The notes beneath the pieces are model-generated. The model was not told the DNA's origin and did not search any database. It saw only the letters and a list, made by a program, of their open reading frames with translations. The translations under genes were made by a program, and so were the position numbers. Shown here in pieces: positions 44,304 through 57,500 of a DNA stretch of 64,000 nt; the first letter of the stretch is position 1; each line of letters begins with the position of its first letter. The stretch is from Klebsiella africana (GTDB lineage Bacteria; Pseudomonadota; Gammaproteobacteria; Enterobacterales; Enterobacteriaceae): the NCBI RefSeq assembly GCF_020526085.1, contig NZ_CP084874.1, positions 434,001 to 498,000 on the forward strand. Direction: 5' to 3'.

Positions 44304-44771
44304 TTACTCGATAACTACCAGCGGCTCGTCGAATTCTACTGGTTGGCCGCTTTCGATCAGAATGGCTTTCACCACGCCGGCTTTGTCGGCTTCGATCTGG
44401 TTCATCATTTTCATCGCTTCGACGATGCACAGGGTGTCGCCCACGTTAACTTTCTGGCCAACTTCCACAAACGCTTTTGCGTCCGGGCTCGGCGTGCGGT
44501 AGAAAGTACCAACCATCGGGGAACGTACGATGTGACCACTGATTTCCGCTTTCGCCGGCGCTTCAGCGGCGGCAGCTGGAGCGGCAGCCACCGCGGCAGG
44601 TGCCTGAGGCTGCATCATCGGCGCAGCATACGCCTGCTGCATAACCGGATAGCTTGCGGCCGGTGCAGAGCGGCTGATGCGAACAGACTCTTCGCCTTCA
44701 GAAATTTCCAGTTCGGAGATACCTGATTCTTCAACCAGCTCGATCAGTTTTTTAATCTTACGAATATCCAT
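44304..44771 (-). CDS. accB: Biotin carboxyl carrier protein
   Basis: Carries the biotin arm between AccC and the carboxyltransferase AccAD. The 155-residue protein has an N-terminal domain, an alanine/proline-rich linker (about 45-76) and a C-terminal biotinyl domain with EAMKM, where K121 is the biotinylated lysine. AccB represses its own operon in E. coli. It begins 22 bases after aroQ, so any promoter of its own would lie inside aroQ. Confidence 0.98.
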   Translation of the reverse strand: MDIRKIKKLIELVEESGISELEISEGEESVRISRSAPAASYPVMQQAYAAPMMQPQAPAAVAAAPAAAAEAPAKAEISGHIVRSPMVGTFYRTPSPDAKAFVEVGQKVNVGDTLCIVEAMKMMNQIEADKAGVVKAILIESGQPVEFDEPLVVIE

Positions 44772-44793
44772 GAGTGGGTTCCGTACTCTTTGT

Positions 44794-45246
44794 TTAGTGT
44801 GATTGTGACAGGCGTTTTACCGCCGTCTGTAAAGCGTATGAATAGCCGTCCGCCCCCAGTCCGCAAATGACGCCAGCGGCGACATCTGACAGATACGAGT
44901 GCTGGCGGAAGGGTTCGCGTGCATGCACATTGCTCAGGTGAATCTCGATAAACGGGATGTTCACGGCAAGCAACGCATCACGGATTGCTACGCTGGTGTG
45001 CGTGAACGCGGCCGGATTAATCAGGATATAGTCCACGTTGTCTTTAGCCTGATGAATTCGGTCGATTAACGCATACTCCGCGTTGGACTGCAGGTGATCC
45101 AGGCTCACATTCAGCGCCGCCGCTTCAGATGTTAAACGGTTAACAATTTCAGCCAGCGTGAGGGTGCCATACTTCTCAGGCTCGCGCGTTCCGAGCATGT
45201 TAATGTTTGGCCCATTCAAAAGCAAAATGTGAAACTTGTCTACCAT
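44794..45246 (-). CDS. aroQ: 3-dehydroquinate dehydratase, type II
   Basis: Removes water from 3-dehydroquinate in the shikimate pathway, supplying the substrate that AroE reduces. The 150 residues form a flavodoxin-like dodecamer subunit. Active-site segments are [17 protein letters not shown] with the catalytic arginine and tyrosine (about 9-25) and [17 protein letters not shown] at 45246 gives the known N terminus; 17 upstream codons are open but unsupported. Confidence 0.96.
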   Translation of the reverse strand: MVDKFHILLLNGPNINMLGTREPEKYGTLTLAEIVNRLTSEAAALNVSLDHLQSNAEYALIDRIHQAKDNVDYILINPAAFTHTSVAIRDALLAVNIPFIEIHLSNVHAREPFRQHSYLSDVAAGVICGLGADGYSYALQTAVKRLSQSH

Positions 45247-45409
45247 CGTGTGGCGATCTCCTGCCATTTTCGGGTAAAAAACAACATATACCTTCAATGC
45301 GCCCTTGTCACCTTTTCCGGGTCAGAAAACCCCGTCAGGAAAACCAAAGTCGCACATTATAACGATTTCGTAGCAATTGGCAGCTAAATACTGGTCTTAT
45401 CAGGGAAGA

Positions 45410-45447
45410 TTATCAACCGCTATCTGAAAAAGAGTCACGGTTGATAA
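45410..45447. other. Perfect 10-bp inverted repeat between msrQ and aroQ
   Basis: TTATCAACCG at 45410-45419 and CGGTTGATAA at 45438-45447 are exact complements with an 18-base loop. It lies 31 bases after msrQ and about 165 before aroQ on the minus strand, with no T run after the second arm. It may be an mRNA-end hairpin or an operator for aroQ-accBC; neither is shown. Confidence 0.7.
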
Positions 45448-45478
45448 AGGATCTGCGGGAAACTGCACATTACCGGAT

Positions 45479-46078
45479 TCAGCGCCACCACTGGCGGAAC
45501 TTCTTATAACGCCATACCAAAAGCACCACCGCCAACAGGGCATAAATGAGGGGCTGGGGTGAGACGATCTTTACTGACCACAGGTAGTGAATCGGCGCGA
45601 GGATCGCCACCAGATAGACGAAGTTGTGTAAAAGTTGCCAGCGACGACCCAGTTTTCGCTGCATCGCCTGCGTCGAGGTTACCGCCAGCGCCAGGAGAAT
45701 CGCCCAGCAGACCATGCCTAACGTCAGGTAGGGGCGAGTGATAATCTCCGAGCCCAGCAGCGCCAGATTGTTAATGCCCAGCTCCAGTAAGGTATAGCTG
45801 GTCAGGTGCAGCGTCGCCCAGGCAAAACACCATAAACCTAACAGGCGGCGAACGCGAATCAATAATGGCTGCTTCGCATAGCGCGCTAGCGGAGATACCA
45901 ACAGCGTCGCCAGCAGAAACTTAAGCGCCATTCTGCCGGTAAAGTGCTGGATATCCTTGGCCGGATCGGCGCTAAAGTAGCCCTGGTGCCCGGCCCAAAA
46001 TAACCAGATCAGCGGCAAAAAACCCGCCAGGTGAAGTAAGACTTTTAACCAGGCGATCTGTTTGACGGTGAAACGCAC
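45479..46078 (-). CDS. msrQ: Heme-binding membrane subunit MsrQ
   Basis: An inner membrane b-type cytochrome that passes electrons from quinones (or flavin reductase) to MsrP. The 199 residues have about six membrane helices and several heme-ligand-type histidines, such as in WATLHLTSY and [10 protein letters not shown]. The start overlaps the msrP stop by one base. In E. coli K-12 the pair lies elsewhere on the chromosome. Confidence 0.95.
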   Translation of the reverse strand: MRFTVKQIAWLKVLLHLAGFLPLIWLFWAGHQGYFSADPAKDIQHFTGRMALKFLLATLLVSPLARYAKQPLLIRVRRLLGLWCFAWATLHLTSYTLLELGINNLALLGSEIITRPYLTLGMVCWAILLALAVTSTQAMQRKLGRRWQLLHNFVYLVAILAPIHYLWSVKIVSPQPLIYALLAVVLLVWRYKKFRQWWR

Positions 46079-47079
46079 TAGAAGTTCTCCCGCAGGTTCA
46101 TGCCGCGATACAGTGAGGCCACTTCGTCGGCATAGCCGTTGAATAGCAGTGTCGGCTGACGCTTCACGTCGAGTACGCCGCCGGCCCCGATAAACCGTTC
46201 GCTGGCCTGCGACCAGCGGGGGTGATCGACATGGGGATTGACGTTGGCAAAGAAACCGTATTCGTCGGGTGCCGCCATATTCCAGGTAGTTGGCGGCCTG
46301 TCGCGAGTCAGTTCGATGCTGACGATGGATTTTATGCCTTTAAAACCATACTTCCACGGTACAGTCAGGCGGACCGGCGCGCCGTTTTGCGGCGGCAGCG
46401 CTTTGCCATATACACCGACGGTAAGCAGTGTCAACGGATGCATTGCTTCATCCAGGCGCAGCCCTTCCACATAAGGATAAGCGAGTCCCCCGCCGATAAA
46501 ACGATCTTTCTGCCCTGGCATTTGCTCCGGGGCGTAGAGGGTTTTGAAGGCTACATAGCGTGCGTTGCTGGTGGGCTCCACCAGCGCTAACAGTTTATGC
46601 AGCGGGAAACCGACCCAGGGAACTACCATCGACCAGGCCTCCACGCAGCGCATACGGTAAATGCGCTCTTCCAGCGGAAAGCGTTTGGTCAGATCGTCAT
46701 GGTCAAGGGTCAGCGGCTTCGCCACTTCACCGCCGATGGCCAGTGTCCAGGGATCGGTGCGCAGGCTACCTGCGTTCGCCGCCGGATCGGCTTTATCGAG
46801 GCCGAATTCATAAAAGTTATTGTAACCGGCAACCTTATCTTCCGGGGTAAGCGTCAGCTTTGACTGCCACTCGGCGGGCCTGGCAAAGTCGAGTGCTTTG
46901 CCGGCCGGAGCCGGCGGGCGATCGTGACCTTTAAACCAGTCCAGCAGATCGGCCTGTGCGGTAGCGGGTAGTGAAAGCGCGGTCGCGCTGATGCCCAGTA
47001 TTTTCAGCACCTGGCGCCGCTTCAGCATAAAAACGGATTCGGCCGTGACGTCGGCTTCCGTCAGTATTTTTCTTTTCAT
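46078..47079 (-). CDS. msrP: Periplasmic methionine sulfoxide reductase MsrP
   Basis: A molybdopterin enzyme that repairs oxidised methionines in periplasmic proteins, for instance after hypochlorite damage. The Tat signal [16 protein letters not shown] directs folded export. The molybdenum-binding cysteine lies in [11 protein letters not shown], about residue 145 of the precursor. I chose ATG at 47079, behind GGAGAACACC, giving 333 residues; ATG at 47094 with AGGG is an alternative adding five. Confidence 0.93.
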   Translation of the reverse strand: MKRKILTEADVTAESVFMLKRRQVLKILGISATALSLPATAQADLLDWFKGHDRPPAPAGKALDFARPAEWQSKLTLTPEDKVAGYNNFYEFGLDKADPAANAGSLRTDPWTLAIGGEVAKPLTLDHDDLTKRFPLEERIYRMRCVEAWSMVVPWVGFPLHKLLALVEPTSNARYVAFKTLYAPEQMPGQKDRFIGGGLAYPYVEGLRLDEAMHPLTLLTVGVYGKALPPQNGAPVRLTVPWKYGFKGIKSIVSIELTRDRPPTTWNMAAPDEYGFFANVNPHVDHPRWSQASERFIGAGGVLDVKRQPTLLFNGYADEVASLYRGMNLRENF

Positions 47080-47565
47080 GGTGTTCTCCGTCATGCGTTT
47101 CCCTAAGCATGACGGAGACGGCGATTTATCGCGAATATGTCACGAAAAATTGCACATTAAGGATATCAAACGCCGCCCTGCCAGGTGCGCAGAAGACCAG
47201 GAATCATCGGAAAGTGGCACAAGACGTTTCCTTTACCGCGCATGACCCGGCATCTTTATCAGGCAAAAGGGGTCACAAGGTAAATCCTCAATACTGTGCG
47301 CCGCTGGCGCGGGGTTGCCATCCAGCGTCTAAAATTAAAGCGCCTGTGGTGCAGGCCGTAGGTGGGCGACGATTGGCAAATTTTTTCTGCCGACTATACT
47401 CGCTATCGGCATACTTTCGCCGATAATACGCATTCCATTGCCAGACTCGCCATCTTTGATAGTATGCGTCGCGCTTTAAAAGGTTAATGCTAGCGGCAAG
47501 GCGCGCGCCGGCAGGGGGCCTGATGGTTCATCGGGCAGTTATTCACTCGCGGAGTTAACACAGGG
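47080..47565. other. Intergenic region between msrP and csrD
   Basis: 486 bases with no credible gene. On the plus strand TTGGCA (47373-47378) and TATACT (47395-47400), spaced by 16, form a good sigma-70 promoter for csrD. A TATCGGC/GCCGATA inverted repeat (47404-47425) lies right at the expected transcript start. E. coli K-12 has acuI (yhdH) beside csrD; I see no remnant here. Confidence 0.7.
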
Positions 47566-49506
47566 ATGCGATTAACGACGAAGTTCTCAGCCTTTATCAC
47601 GCTGCTAACTAGCCTGACCATCTTCGTCACGCTGATTGGTGCTTCGCTGAGTTTTTATAACGGTATTGAGAACAAGGTCGCAAACCGTGTGCAGGCGGTG
47701 GCAACGATGCTGGATAACCGGCTCATCACTACCTCGTTTGACCGGCTTGAGCCGCAACTGGATGAGCTGATGACGCCGATCGAGATCGTGCATATCGATT
47801 TCATGCTGAACGGCAAGCCGCTCTACAGCCATTCCCGACCCGATAGCTATCGCCCGCTCGGCAGCCATGAGCAATTCCGTGAGATCACGGTTCCGTCGCT
47901 TAAACATCCTGGTATTACGCTGCATCTGGTCTACGTTGACCCGATGGTGAACTATTTCCGTTCACTGTCGATCACGGCTCCGTTGTCGATCTCCATTGGC
48001 TTCATGGTGGTGATTATTTTCTTCGCTGTTCGCTGGATCCGCCGCCAGTTAGCTGGCCAGGAGCTGCTTGAGCTTCGTTCCACGCGCATCCTGAGCGGCG
48101 AGCGCGGACCACAGGTGCGCGGGTCGGTCTATGAGTGGCCGGCCAGCACCAGTAGCGCGCTGGATATGTTGCTGTCGGAGCTGCAGTTTGCCAGCGATCA
48201 GCGCAGCAGGATGGATACCCTGATTCGCTCCTATGCGGCACAGGATTCCAAAACCGGCCTGAATAACCGCCTGTTTTTTGATAATCAGCTGGCCACGTTA
48301 CTGGAAGATCAGGAGAAGGTGGGCGCCTACGGCATTGTCATGATGATCCGTCTTCCGGAGTTTGATTTGCTGCGGGACAACTGGGGACGGGCGGCAGCCG
48401 AAGAGCATTACTTTACGCTTATCAACCTGCTCTCTACCTTTATTATGCGTTATCCCGGCGCACTACTGGCGCGCTATCATCGTAGCGACTTTGCCGTGCT
48501 GCTGCCGCATCGTACGTTAAAAGAGGCGGATAGCATCGCTGGACTGTTGCTGAAGGCCATGGACGCGCTGCCACCGACGCGCATTCTTGATCGTGACGAT
48601 ATGATGCATATCGGCATTTGTTCTTTCCGCAGTGGGCAATCGACAGCGCAGGTCATGGAACATGCAGAAGCGGCGACGCGTAATGCGGTGTTGCAGGGTA
48701 GCAACAGCTGGTCGGTCTATGATGACACCCTTCCGGAGAAAGGCCGCGGTAACGTCCGCTGGCGGACGCTGATCGAACAGATGCTCAGTCGCGGCGGGCC
48801 GCGGTTATATCAAAAACCTGCTGTCACCCGTGACGGGCGGGTGCATCACCGCGAACTGATGTCGCGGATGTACGACGGTAAAGAAGAGGTGATTGCAGCG
48901 GAATACATGCCGATGGTGCTGCAGTTTGGTTTGGCGGAGGAGTATGACCGCCTGCAGGTGACGCGCCTGCTGCCATTTTTAGGCTTCTGGCCCGAGGAAA
49001 ACCTGGCTCTGCAACTGTCGGTAGAGTCGCTGATCCGTCCGCGTTTCCAGCGCTGGCTGCGCGATGCCCTCATGCAATGTGAAAAATCGCAGCGTCAGCG
49101 GATTATTTTTGAACTTGCTGAGGCAGATGTTTGTCAATATATCGGCCGCCTGCAGCCCGTTATGCGATTGGTTAACGCCCTGGGCGTTCGGGTGGCAGTG
49201 GTTCAGGCGGGATTAACCCTGGTGGGAACCAGCTGGATCAAACAGCTGGATGCGGAAGTGATCAAACTGCATCCAGGGTTGGCGCGCAACATCGAAAAGC
49301 GCAGCGAGAACCAGCTGCTGGTGCAAAGCCTGGTAGAAGCTTGTAAAGGCATGCCTATGCAAGTTTTTGCCACGGGCGTACGCAGCCGTAGCGAGTGGTT
49401 GGTACTGTCTCAATGCGGTGTCACGGGCGGGCAGGGGGAATTTTTTGCCGCCTCACAGCCACTTGACACAAATGTGAAAAAATATTCGCAAAGATACTCG
49501 GTTTGA
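47566..49506 (+). CDS. csrD: CsrB/CsrC decay regulator CsrD
   Basis: CsrD makes the small RNAs CsrB and CsrC sensitive to RNase E, and so frees the RNA-binding regulator CsrA. The 646 residues match E. coli in length: membrane helix at about 9-30, a periplasmic sensor part, second helix at about 134-152, HAMP-like linker, GGDEF domain and EAL domain. Both catalytic motifs are degenerate, HRSDF in place of GGDEF and ELM in place of EAL, as expected for a protein that does not make or cut cyclic-di-GMP. Confidence 0.96.
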   Translation: MRLTTKFSAFITLLTSLTIFVTLIGASLSFYNGIENKVANRVQAVATMLDNRLITTSFDRLEPQLDELMTPIEIVHIDFMLNGKPLYSHSRPDSYRPLGSHEQFREITVPSLKHPGITLHLVYVDPMVNYFRSLSITAPLSISIGFMVVIIFFAVRWIRRQLAGQELLELRSTRILSGERGPQVRGSVYEWPASTSSALDMLLSELQFASDQRSRMDTLIRSYAAQDSKTGLNNRLFFDNQLATLLEDQEKVGAYGIVMMIRLPEFDLLRDNWGRAAAEEHYFTLINLLSTFIMRYPGALLARYHRSDFAVLLPHRTLKEADSIAGLLLKAMDALPPTRILDRDDMMHIGICSFRSGQSTAQVMEHAEAATRNAVLQGSNSWSVYDDTLPEKGRGNVRWRTLIEQMLSRGGPRLYQKPAVTRDGRVHHRELMSRMYDGKEEVIAAEYMPMVLQFGLAEEYDRLQVTRLLPFLGFWPEENLALQLSVESLIRPRFQRWLRDALMQCEKSQRQRIIFELAEADVCQYIGRLQPVMRLVNALGVRVAVVQAGLTLVGTSWIKQLDAEVIKLHPGLARNIEKRSENQLLVQSLVEACKGMPMQVFATGVRSRSEWLVLSQCGVTGGQGEFFAASQPLDTNVKKYSQRYSV

Positions 49507-50855
<1,349 letters not shown>

Positions 50856-50925
50856 TCAGCCTGAAGGTCCGGGGTGGCATACGAGCTGCCCCTGGTCTTT
50901 ACTGACACGAGAATACGCATAGCCT

Positions 50926-52406
<1,481 letters not shown>

Positions 52407-52413
52407 GGTTGAT

Positions 52414-52995
52414 ATGACAACTCTGTATCTCGCTTCTGGTTCCCCGCGTCGGCAGGAACTGCTGACTCAGCTTGGTATCGCTTTCGAGCGTCTGGTTCCT
52501 GGCATTGAAGAGCAGCGCCAGCCGCAGGAGAGCGCCCAGCACTATGTCACTCGCCTGGCGCGCGAAAAAGCGCAGGCCGGAGTGGCGATGGCGCCGCGTG
52601 ATTTGCCCGTGCTGGGGGCGGATACGATTGTTATTCTTAACGGCGAAGTGCTGGAAAAACCGCGCGATGTTGAACACGCTGCAGCGATGCTGCGTCTGCT
52701 TTCCGGCCACACCCATCAGGTCATGACCGCGGTGGCGCTGGCGGACAAGCAGCAGACGCTGGACTGTCTGGTGGTCACGGAAGTGACCTTTCGGCAGCTT
52801 AGCGAGCAGGATATCGCCAATTATGTGGCCAGCGGCGAGCCTTTAGATAAAGCAGGTGCATACGGTATTCAAGGGTTGGGTGGTTGCTTCGTCAGGAAGA
52901 TTAATGGCAGCTATCACGCCGTAGTCGGCTTACCGCTGGTGGAAACGTATGAGTTGCTCAGTAACTTTAACTCACTGCGTAAAGAAAAGGGATAA
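52414..52995 (+). CDS. yhdE: Maf-type nucleoside triphosphate pyrophosphatase (dTTP/UTP)
   Basis: Hydrolyses dTTP, UTP and some modified pyrimidine nucleotides to monophosphates, cleaning the nucleotide pool. The 193 residues hold the Maf motifs [19 protein letters not shown], the GADTIV motif with catalytic aspartate, and the C-terminal [13 protein letters not shown] at 52414 behind AAGGTT gives the family N terminus; an in-frame start seven codons earlier lies inside mreD. rng begins two bases after the stop. Confidence 0.94.
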   Translation: MTTLYLASGSPRRQELLTQLGIAFERLVPGIEEQRQPQESAQHYVTRLAREKAQAGVAMAPRDLPVLGADTIVILNGEVLEKPRDVEHAAAMLRLLSGHTHQVMTAVALADKQQTLDCLVVTEVTFRQLSEQDIANYVASGEPLDKAGAYGIQGLGGCFVRKINGSYHAVVGLPLVETYELLSNFNSLRKEKG

Positions 52996-52997
52996 AG

Positions 52998-54467
52998 ATG
53001 ACGGCTGAATTATTAGTTAACGTAACGCCATCCGAAACGCGCGTTGCGTATATTGATGGCGGTATTCTGCAGGAAATCCATATTGAGCGTGAAGCGCGAC
53101 GCGGAATAGTAGGCAATATCTACAAAGGTCGTGTTAGCCGAGTGCTGCCCGGAATGCAGGCGGCTTTTGTAGATATTGGTCTGGATAAGGCGGCGTTCCT
53201 CCACGCCTCCGATATCATGCCGCATACCGAGTGCGTCGCCGGTGAGGAGCAAAAGCAATTTACCGTGCGCGATATTTCGGAGCTGGTGCGCCAGGGGCAG
53301 GACCTGATGGTCCAGGTGGTTAAAGATCCGCTGGGGACCAAAGGTGCGCGTCTGACCACTGACATAACCCTGCCTTCCCGTTATCTGGTCTTTATGCCAG
53401 GCGCCTCTCACGTGGGCGTCTCTCAGCGTATTGAAAGCGAAGCCGAGCGCGAGCGGTTGAAAAAGGTTGTCGCAGAATACTGTGATGAACAGGGCGGGTT
53501 TATCATTCGCACCGCTGCGGAAGGCGTTCACGAGCAAGAGATGGCCGCGGATGCCGCCTATCTTAAGCGTGTATGGACCAAGGTGATGGAGCGTAAAAAA
53601 CGCAACCAGACCCGCTATCAGCTGTATGGCGAACTGGCGCTGGCCCAGCGCGTGCTGCGTGATTTTGCCGATGCGCATCTTGACCGTATTCGCGTTGACT
53701 CGCGACTGACCTACGAAGCGCTGCTCGAATTCACCGCCGAATATATCCCGGAAATGACCAGCAAGCTGGAACACTACAGCGGCCGTCAGCCGATATTCGA
53801 TCTCTTTGACGTTGAGAACGAAATTCAGCGCGCGCTGGAGCGTAAGGTCGAGCTCAAGTCCGGGGGCTATCTGATCATCGATCAGACCGAGGCGATGACC
53901 ACCATCGATATCAACACCGGGGCGTTTGTCGGGCACCGCAATCTTGACGATACTATCTTCAATACCAACATTGAAGCCACCCAGGCGATAGCCCGCCAGC
54001 TGCGTTTGCGTAACCTCGGCGGTATTATCATCATTGATTTCATCGACATGAACAATGAAGATCATCGTCGACGGGTGCTGCATTCTTTAGAGCAAGCGCT
54101 GAGTAAAGATCGGGTGAAGACCAGCATCAACGGCTTCTCCCAGCTGGGGCTGGTGGAGATGACCCGTAAACGCACTCGCGAAAGTGTGGAGCATGTGCTG
54201 TGCAACGAGTGCCCGACCTGCCACGGACGCGGAACGGTAAAGTCGGTCGAAACGGTATGCTATGAGATTATGCGGGAGATCGTTCGCGTACATCATGCTT
54301 ATGATTCCGATCGCTTCCTGGTCTATGCTTCCCCTGCGGTGGCGGAAACCCTGAAAGGGGAAGAGTCGCACGCGCTGGCGGAAGTGGAAATCTTTGTCGG
54401 CAAGCAGGTGAAGGTACAAATTGAGCCGCTCTATAATCAAGAGCAGTTCGATGTGGTTATGATGTAA
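52998..54467 (+). CDS. rng: Ribonuclease G
   Basis: An endoribonuclease related to RNase E that matures the 5' end of 16S rRNA and cuts some mRNAs. The 489 residues have an S1 domain (about 39-120), the 5' sensor and RNase H-like regions, a DNase I-like catalytic site with DIN and DFIDM aspartates, and the zinc-link cysteines CNECPTCHG. There is no RNase E-type scaffold tail. Its 16S substrate is encoded 25 kb upstream. Confidence 0.97.
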   Translation: MTAELLVNVTPSETRVAYIDGGILQEIHIEREARRGIVGNIYKGRVSRVLPGMQAAFVDIGLDKAAFLHASDIMPHTECVAGEEQKQFTVRDISELVRQGQDLMVQVVKDPLGTKGARLTTDITLPSRYLVFMPGASHVGVSQRIESEAERERLKKVVAEYCDEQGGFIIRTAAEGVHEQEMAADAAYLKRVWTKVMERKKRNQTRYQLYGELALAQRVLRDFADAHLDRIRVDSRLTYEALLEFTAEYIPEMTSKLEHYSGRQPIFDLFDVENEIQRALERKVELKSGGYLIIDQTEAMTTIDINTGAFVGHRNLDDTIFNTNIEATQAIARQLRLRNLGGIIIIDFIDMNNEDHRRRVLHSLEQALSKDRVKTSINGFSQLGLVEMTRKRTRESVEHVLCNECPTCHGRGTVKSVETVCYEIMREIVRVHHAYDSDRFLVYASPAVAETLKGEESHALAEVEIFVGKQVKVQIEPLYNQEQFDVVMM

Positions 54468-54504
54468 GACACCGCGTCATTGTGCGGCTGACAAGGAGAG
54501 AGGC

Positions 54505-57500
54505 GTGAGGCGACTGCCCGGGATTTTATTGCTCACCGTGGCAACATTGATTGTTATCGTCGCGCTGCTGGTGAGTGGCTTGCGTCTCGTGTTGCCTCAG
54601 CTCGACGCCTGGCGTCCACAGCTGCTGGAGAAGATCTCCACGCTTACCGGTGCGCCGGTGGACGCCTCGCAGATCAGCGCCAGCTGGCAAAATTTTGGTC
54701 CAACGTTAGATGTCCGTGATATTCATGTCGGTCTGAAAGATGGCGGCACAATGGCGGTAAAGCGCGTGACCCTGGCGCTGGACGTTTGGCAGAGCCTGCT
54801 GCATATGCGCTGGCAGTTCCGCGACCTCACTTTCTGGCAGTTGCAGGTCCATACTAACACTCCTATTCAGACTAACGACGGTGGTGACAGCCTGAAAGGC
54901 GACCGCATCAGCGATCTCTTTTTACGTCAGTTCGATCACTTTACTCTGCGCGACAGCCATCTGAGCTTCCTGACCCTTTCCGGCCAGCGGGCGGAGCTAG
55001 CGGTTCCACAGCTGACCTGGCTTAACGGCAGGAACCGTCACCGCGCCGAGGGGCAGCTCAGTCTTTCCAGTCTCACCGGCCAGCATGGCGTCATGCAGGT
55101 GCGGATGGATCTCCGTGATGAGGATGGCCTGCTGAATAAAGGCCGGGTGTGGCTGCAGGCTGACGATATTGACGTCAAACCGTGGCTGGGTCGCTGGATG
55201 CAGGACAATATTGCCCTGAAAAGCGCCCGCTTCAGCCTCGAAGGTTGGATGACCATTGAAAAAGGCGATGTGGCCAGCGGCGATGTATGGCTGAAAAAAG
55301 GCGGCGCCAGCTGGCAGGGCGATAACGAAGTCCATCATTTGTCGGTGGATAACCTGACGGCGCATCTCTCCCACGATAAGCAAAGCTGGGGCTTCTATAT
55401 TCCTGATACCCGGATCGCTATCGACGATAAACCGTGGCCAAGCGGCGCGCTGGCGATGGCCTGGATCCCGGCGCAGGACGTCGGTGGCAATGATGGTCAG
55501 CGAAGCGATGAATTACGCATTCGCGCCAGTAACTTAGCCCTCACTGGCCTCAGCGGGTTACAGCCGTTTGCCGATAAACTGGCACCTTCCCTGGGCGAAC
55601 TCTGGCGTACCACGCAGCCCAGCGGCAAAATCAATTTGCTGGCTCTCGATATTCCCCTGCAGGCGACCGAGAAAACACGCTTTCAGGTGCAGTGGAGCGA
55701 TCTGGCGTGGAAGCAGTGGAAACTTCTGCCGGGGGCGGAGCACTTTTCTGGCAGTCTCGCTGGCAGCGTTGAGCACGGGGAACTTCGCGCCCGGATGGCG
55801 AAGGCGCTGATGCCGTATGCTGGCGTTTTCCGCGCGCCGCTGGAGATCGCCGCTGGCGAAGCCACGCTCAGTTGGGTGAAAAACGACAAAGGGTTTATGC
55901 TCGATGGCCACGATATTGACGTGCAGGCGACGGGCGTACGCGCCCGCGGCGGCTTCCGTTATCTGCAACCGCAGGGGGACGACCCGTGGCTGGGTATTCT
56001 GGCGGGCATCAGCACCAATGACGGTGGCCAGGCGTGGCGTTACTTTCCGGAAAACCTGATGGGTAAAGCGCTGGTGGATTACCTCAGCGGCGCGATTAAA
56101 GCGGGGCAAGCCAGCGATGCGACGCTGGTGTATGGCGGCAATCCGCATCTATTCCCGTATCCGCATAATGAAGGCCAGTTCCAGGTTTATGTCCCGCTGA
56201 AGAACGCCACTTTTGCCTTTCAACCGGACTGGCCGGCGCTAACCGGGCTGAACATCGACCTCAATTTTATCAACAACGGCCTGTGGATGCGGGCGGATAA
56301 AGCGATGCTCGGCAACGTGACTGCCAGCAATCTTGATGCCGCGATCCCGGACTATGCGCAGGAAAAATTGCTGATTGATGCCGATATTAAAGGCCCGGGT
56401 AAAGAGGTTGGACCTTACTTCAACACCACGCCGCTGAAAGAGTCGCTCGGGGCGGCGCTGGATTCCCTGCAGCTGGATGGGGATGTGAGCGCTCGCTTAC
56501 ATCTTAATATTCCCCTTGACGGCGAAATGACTACCGCAAAAGGCGATGTGCACTTAAAAAATAACAGCCTGTTTATCAAGCCGTTAGATACTACACTGCA
56601 TAACCTGAGCGGTGATTTCAGCTTTGTGAATGGCGATCTCAATAGTCAGACGTTGAGCGCGACCTGGTTTAATCAGCCGCTGAACCTCAATTTTTCCACC
56701 CGCGAAGGTGAAAAAGCCTTTCAGGTGGATGTCGGGATGAATGCCAACTGGCAGCCGTCGCGCACCGGGCTGCTGCCGAAAGCTGTGAATGAGGCGCTGA
56801 GCGGCAGCGTCCCGTGGGATGGCAAGGTCGCTATCGAACTGCCGTACCATGGCAATGCCAGCTATAAGGTCGATATCAACGGCGATTTGAAGAATGTGAG
56901 CAGTCGCTTACCTTCGCCGGTCAGCAAGCCCGCCGGCGAACCCCTACCAGTCAAAATTAACGTCGTCGGCGGCCTGAACAGCTTCGACCTGACCGGCTCC
57001 GTCGGGGCGAAGAATCATATTAACAGCCGCTGGTTGCTCAATCATAAGCTGACGCTGGATAGAGCGATCCTTACCACGGACAGCAAAGGTCTCTCTCCGC
57101 TGCCGGACCAGTCTGGCGTTGAGCTTAATTTGCCGCCGATGGATGGTGCGCAGTGGTTGGCGCTCTTCCAGAATGGAGCGGCAAATGAAGTCAGCAGCAG
57201 TGTGCTCTTTCCATCACGCATTGTGCTGCAGACGCCGTCGCTGGCGCTTGCCGGTCAGCAATGGAATAACGTCAGTCTGATGTCGCAGCCGGTCGCCGGC
57301 GGCTCCCAGGTTGAGGCGCATGGACGTGAGATCAACGCCACCCTGACGATGCGTGATAACGCTCCGTGGCTGGCAAATGTGCGTTATCTCTATTTCAACC
57401 CGACCAGCGCCAGCGGCCAGGCCGGGACGGGGAATGCGGTTCCGCAGGCAGAAACGCGGCTGGATTTCCACGGCTGGCCCGACCTACAGCTGCGCTGCGC

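Noticed and set aside
47109..47426. 105-codon plus-strand frame between msrP and csrD as a possible acuI remnant
   Set aside because: The translation shows no dehydrogenase motif and it overlaps the csrD promoter; nothing supports a gene.
47566..49506. CsrD as an active diguanylate cyclase or phosphodiesterase
   Set aside because: Motifs are HRSDF and ELM in place of GGDEF and EAL, so catalysis is unlikely.
53013..54083. 356-codon minus-strand frame opposite rng
   Set aside because: Antisense shadow of a conserved ribonuclease gene with no start signal or recognisable motif.
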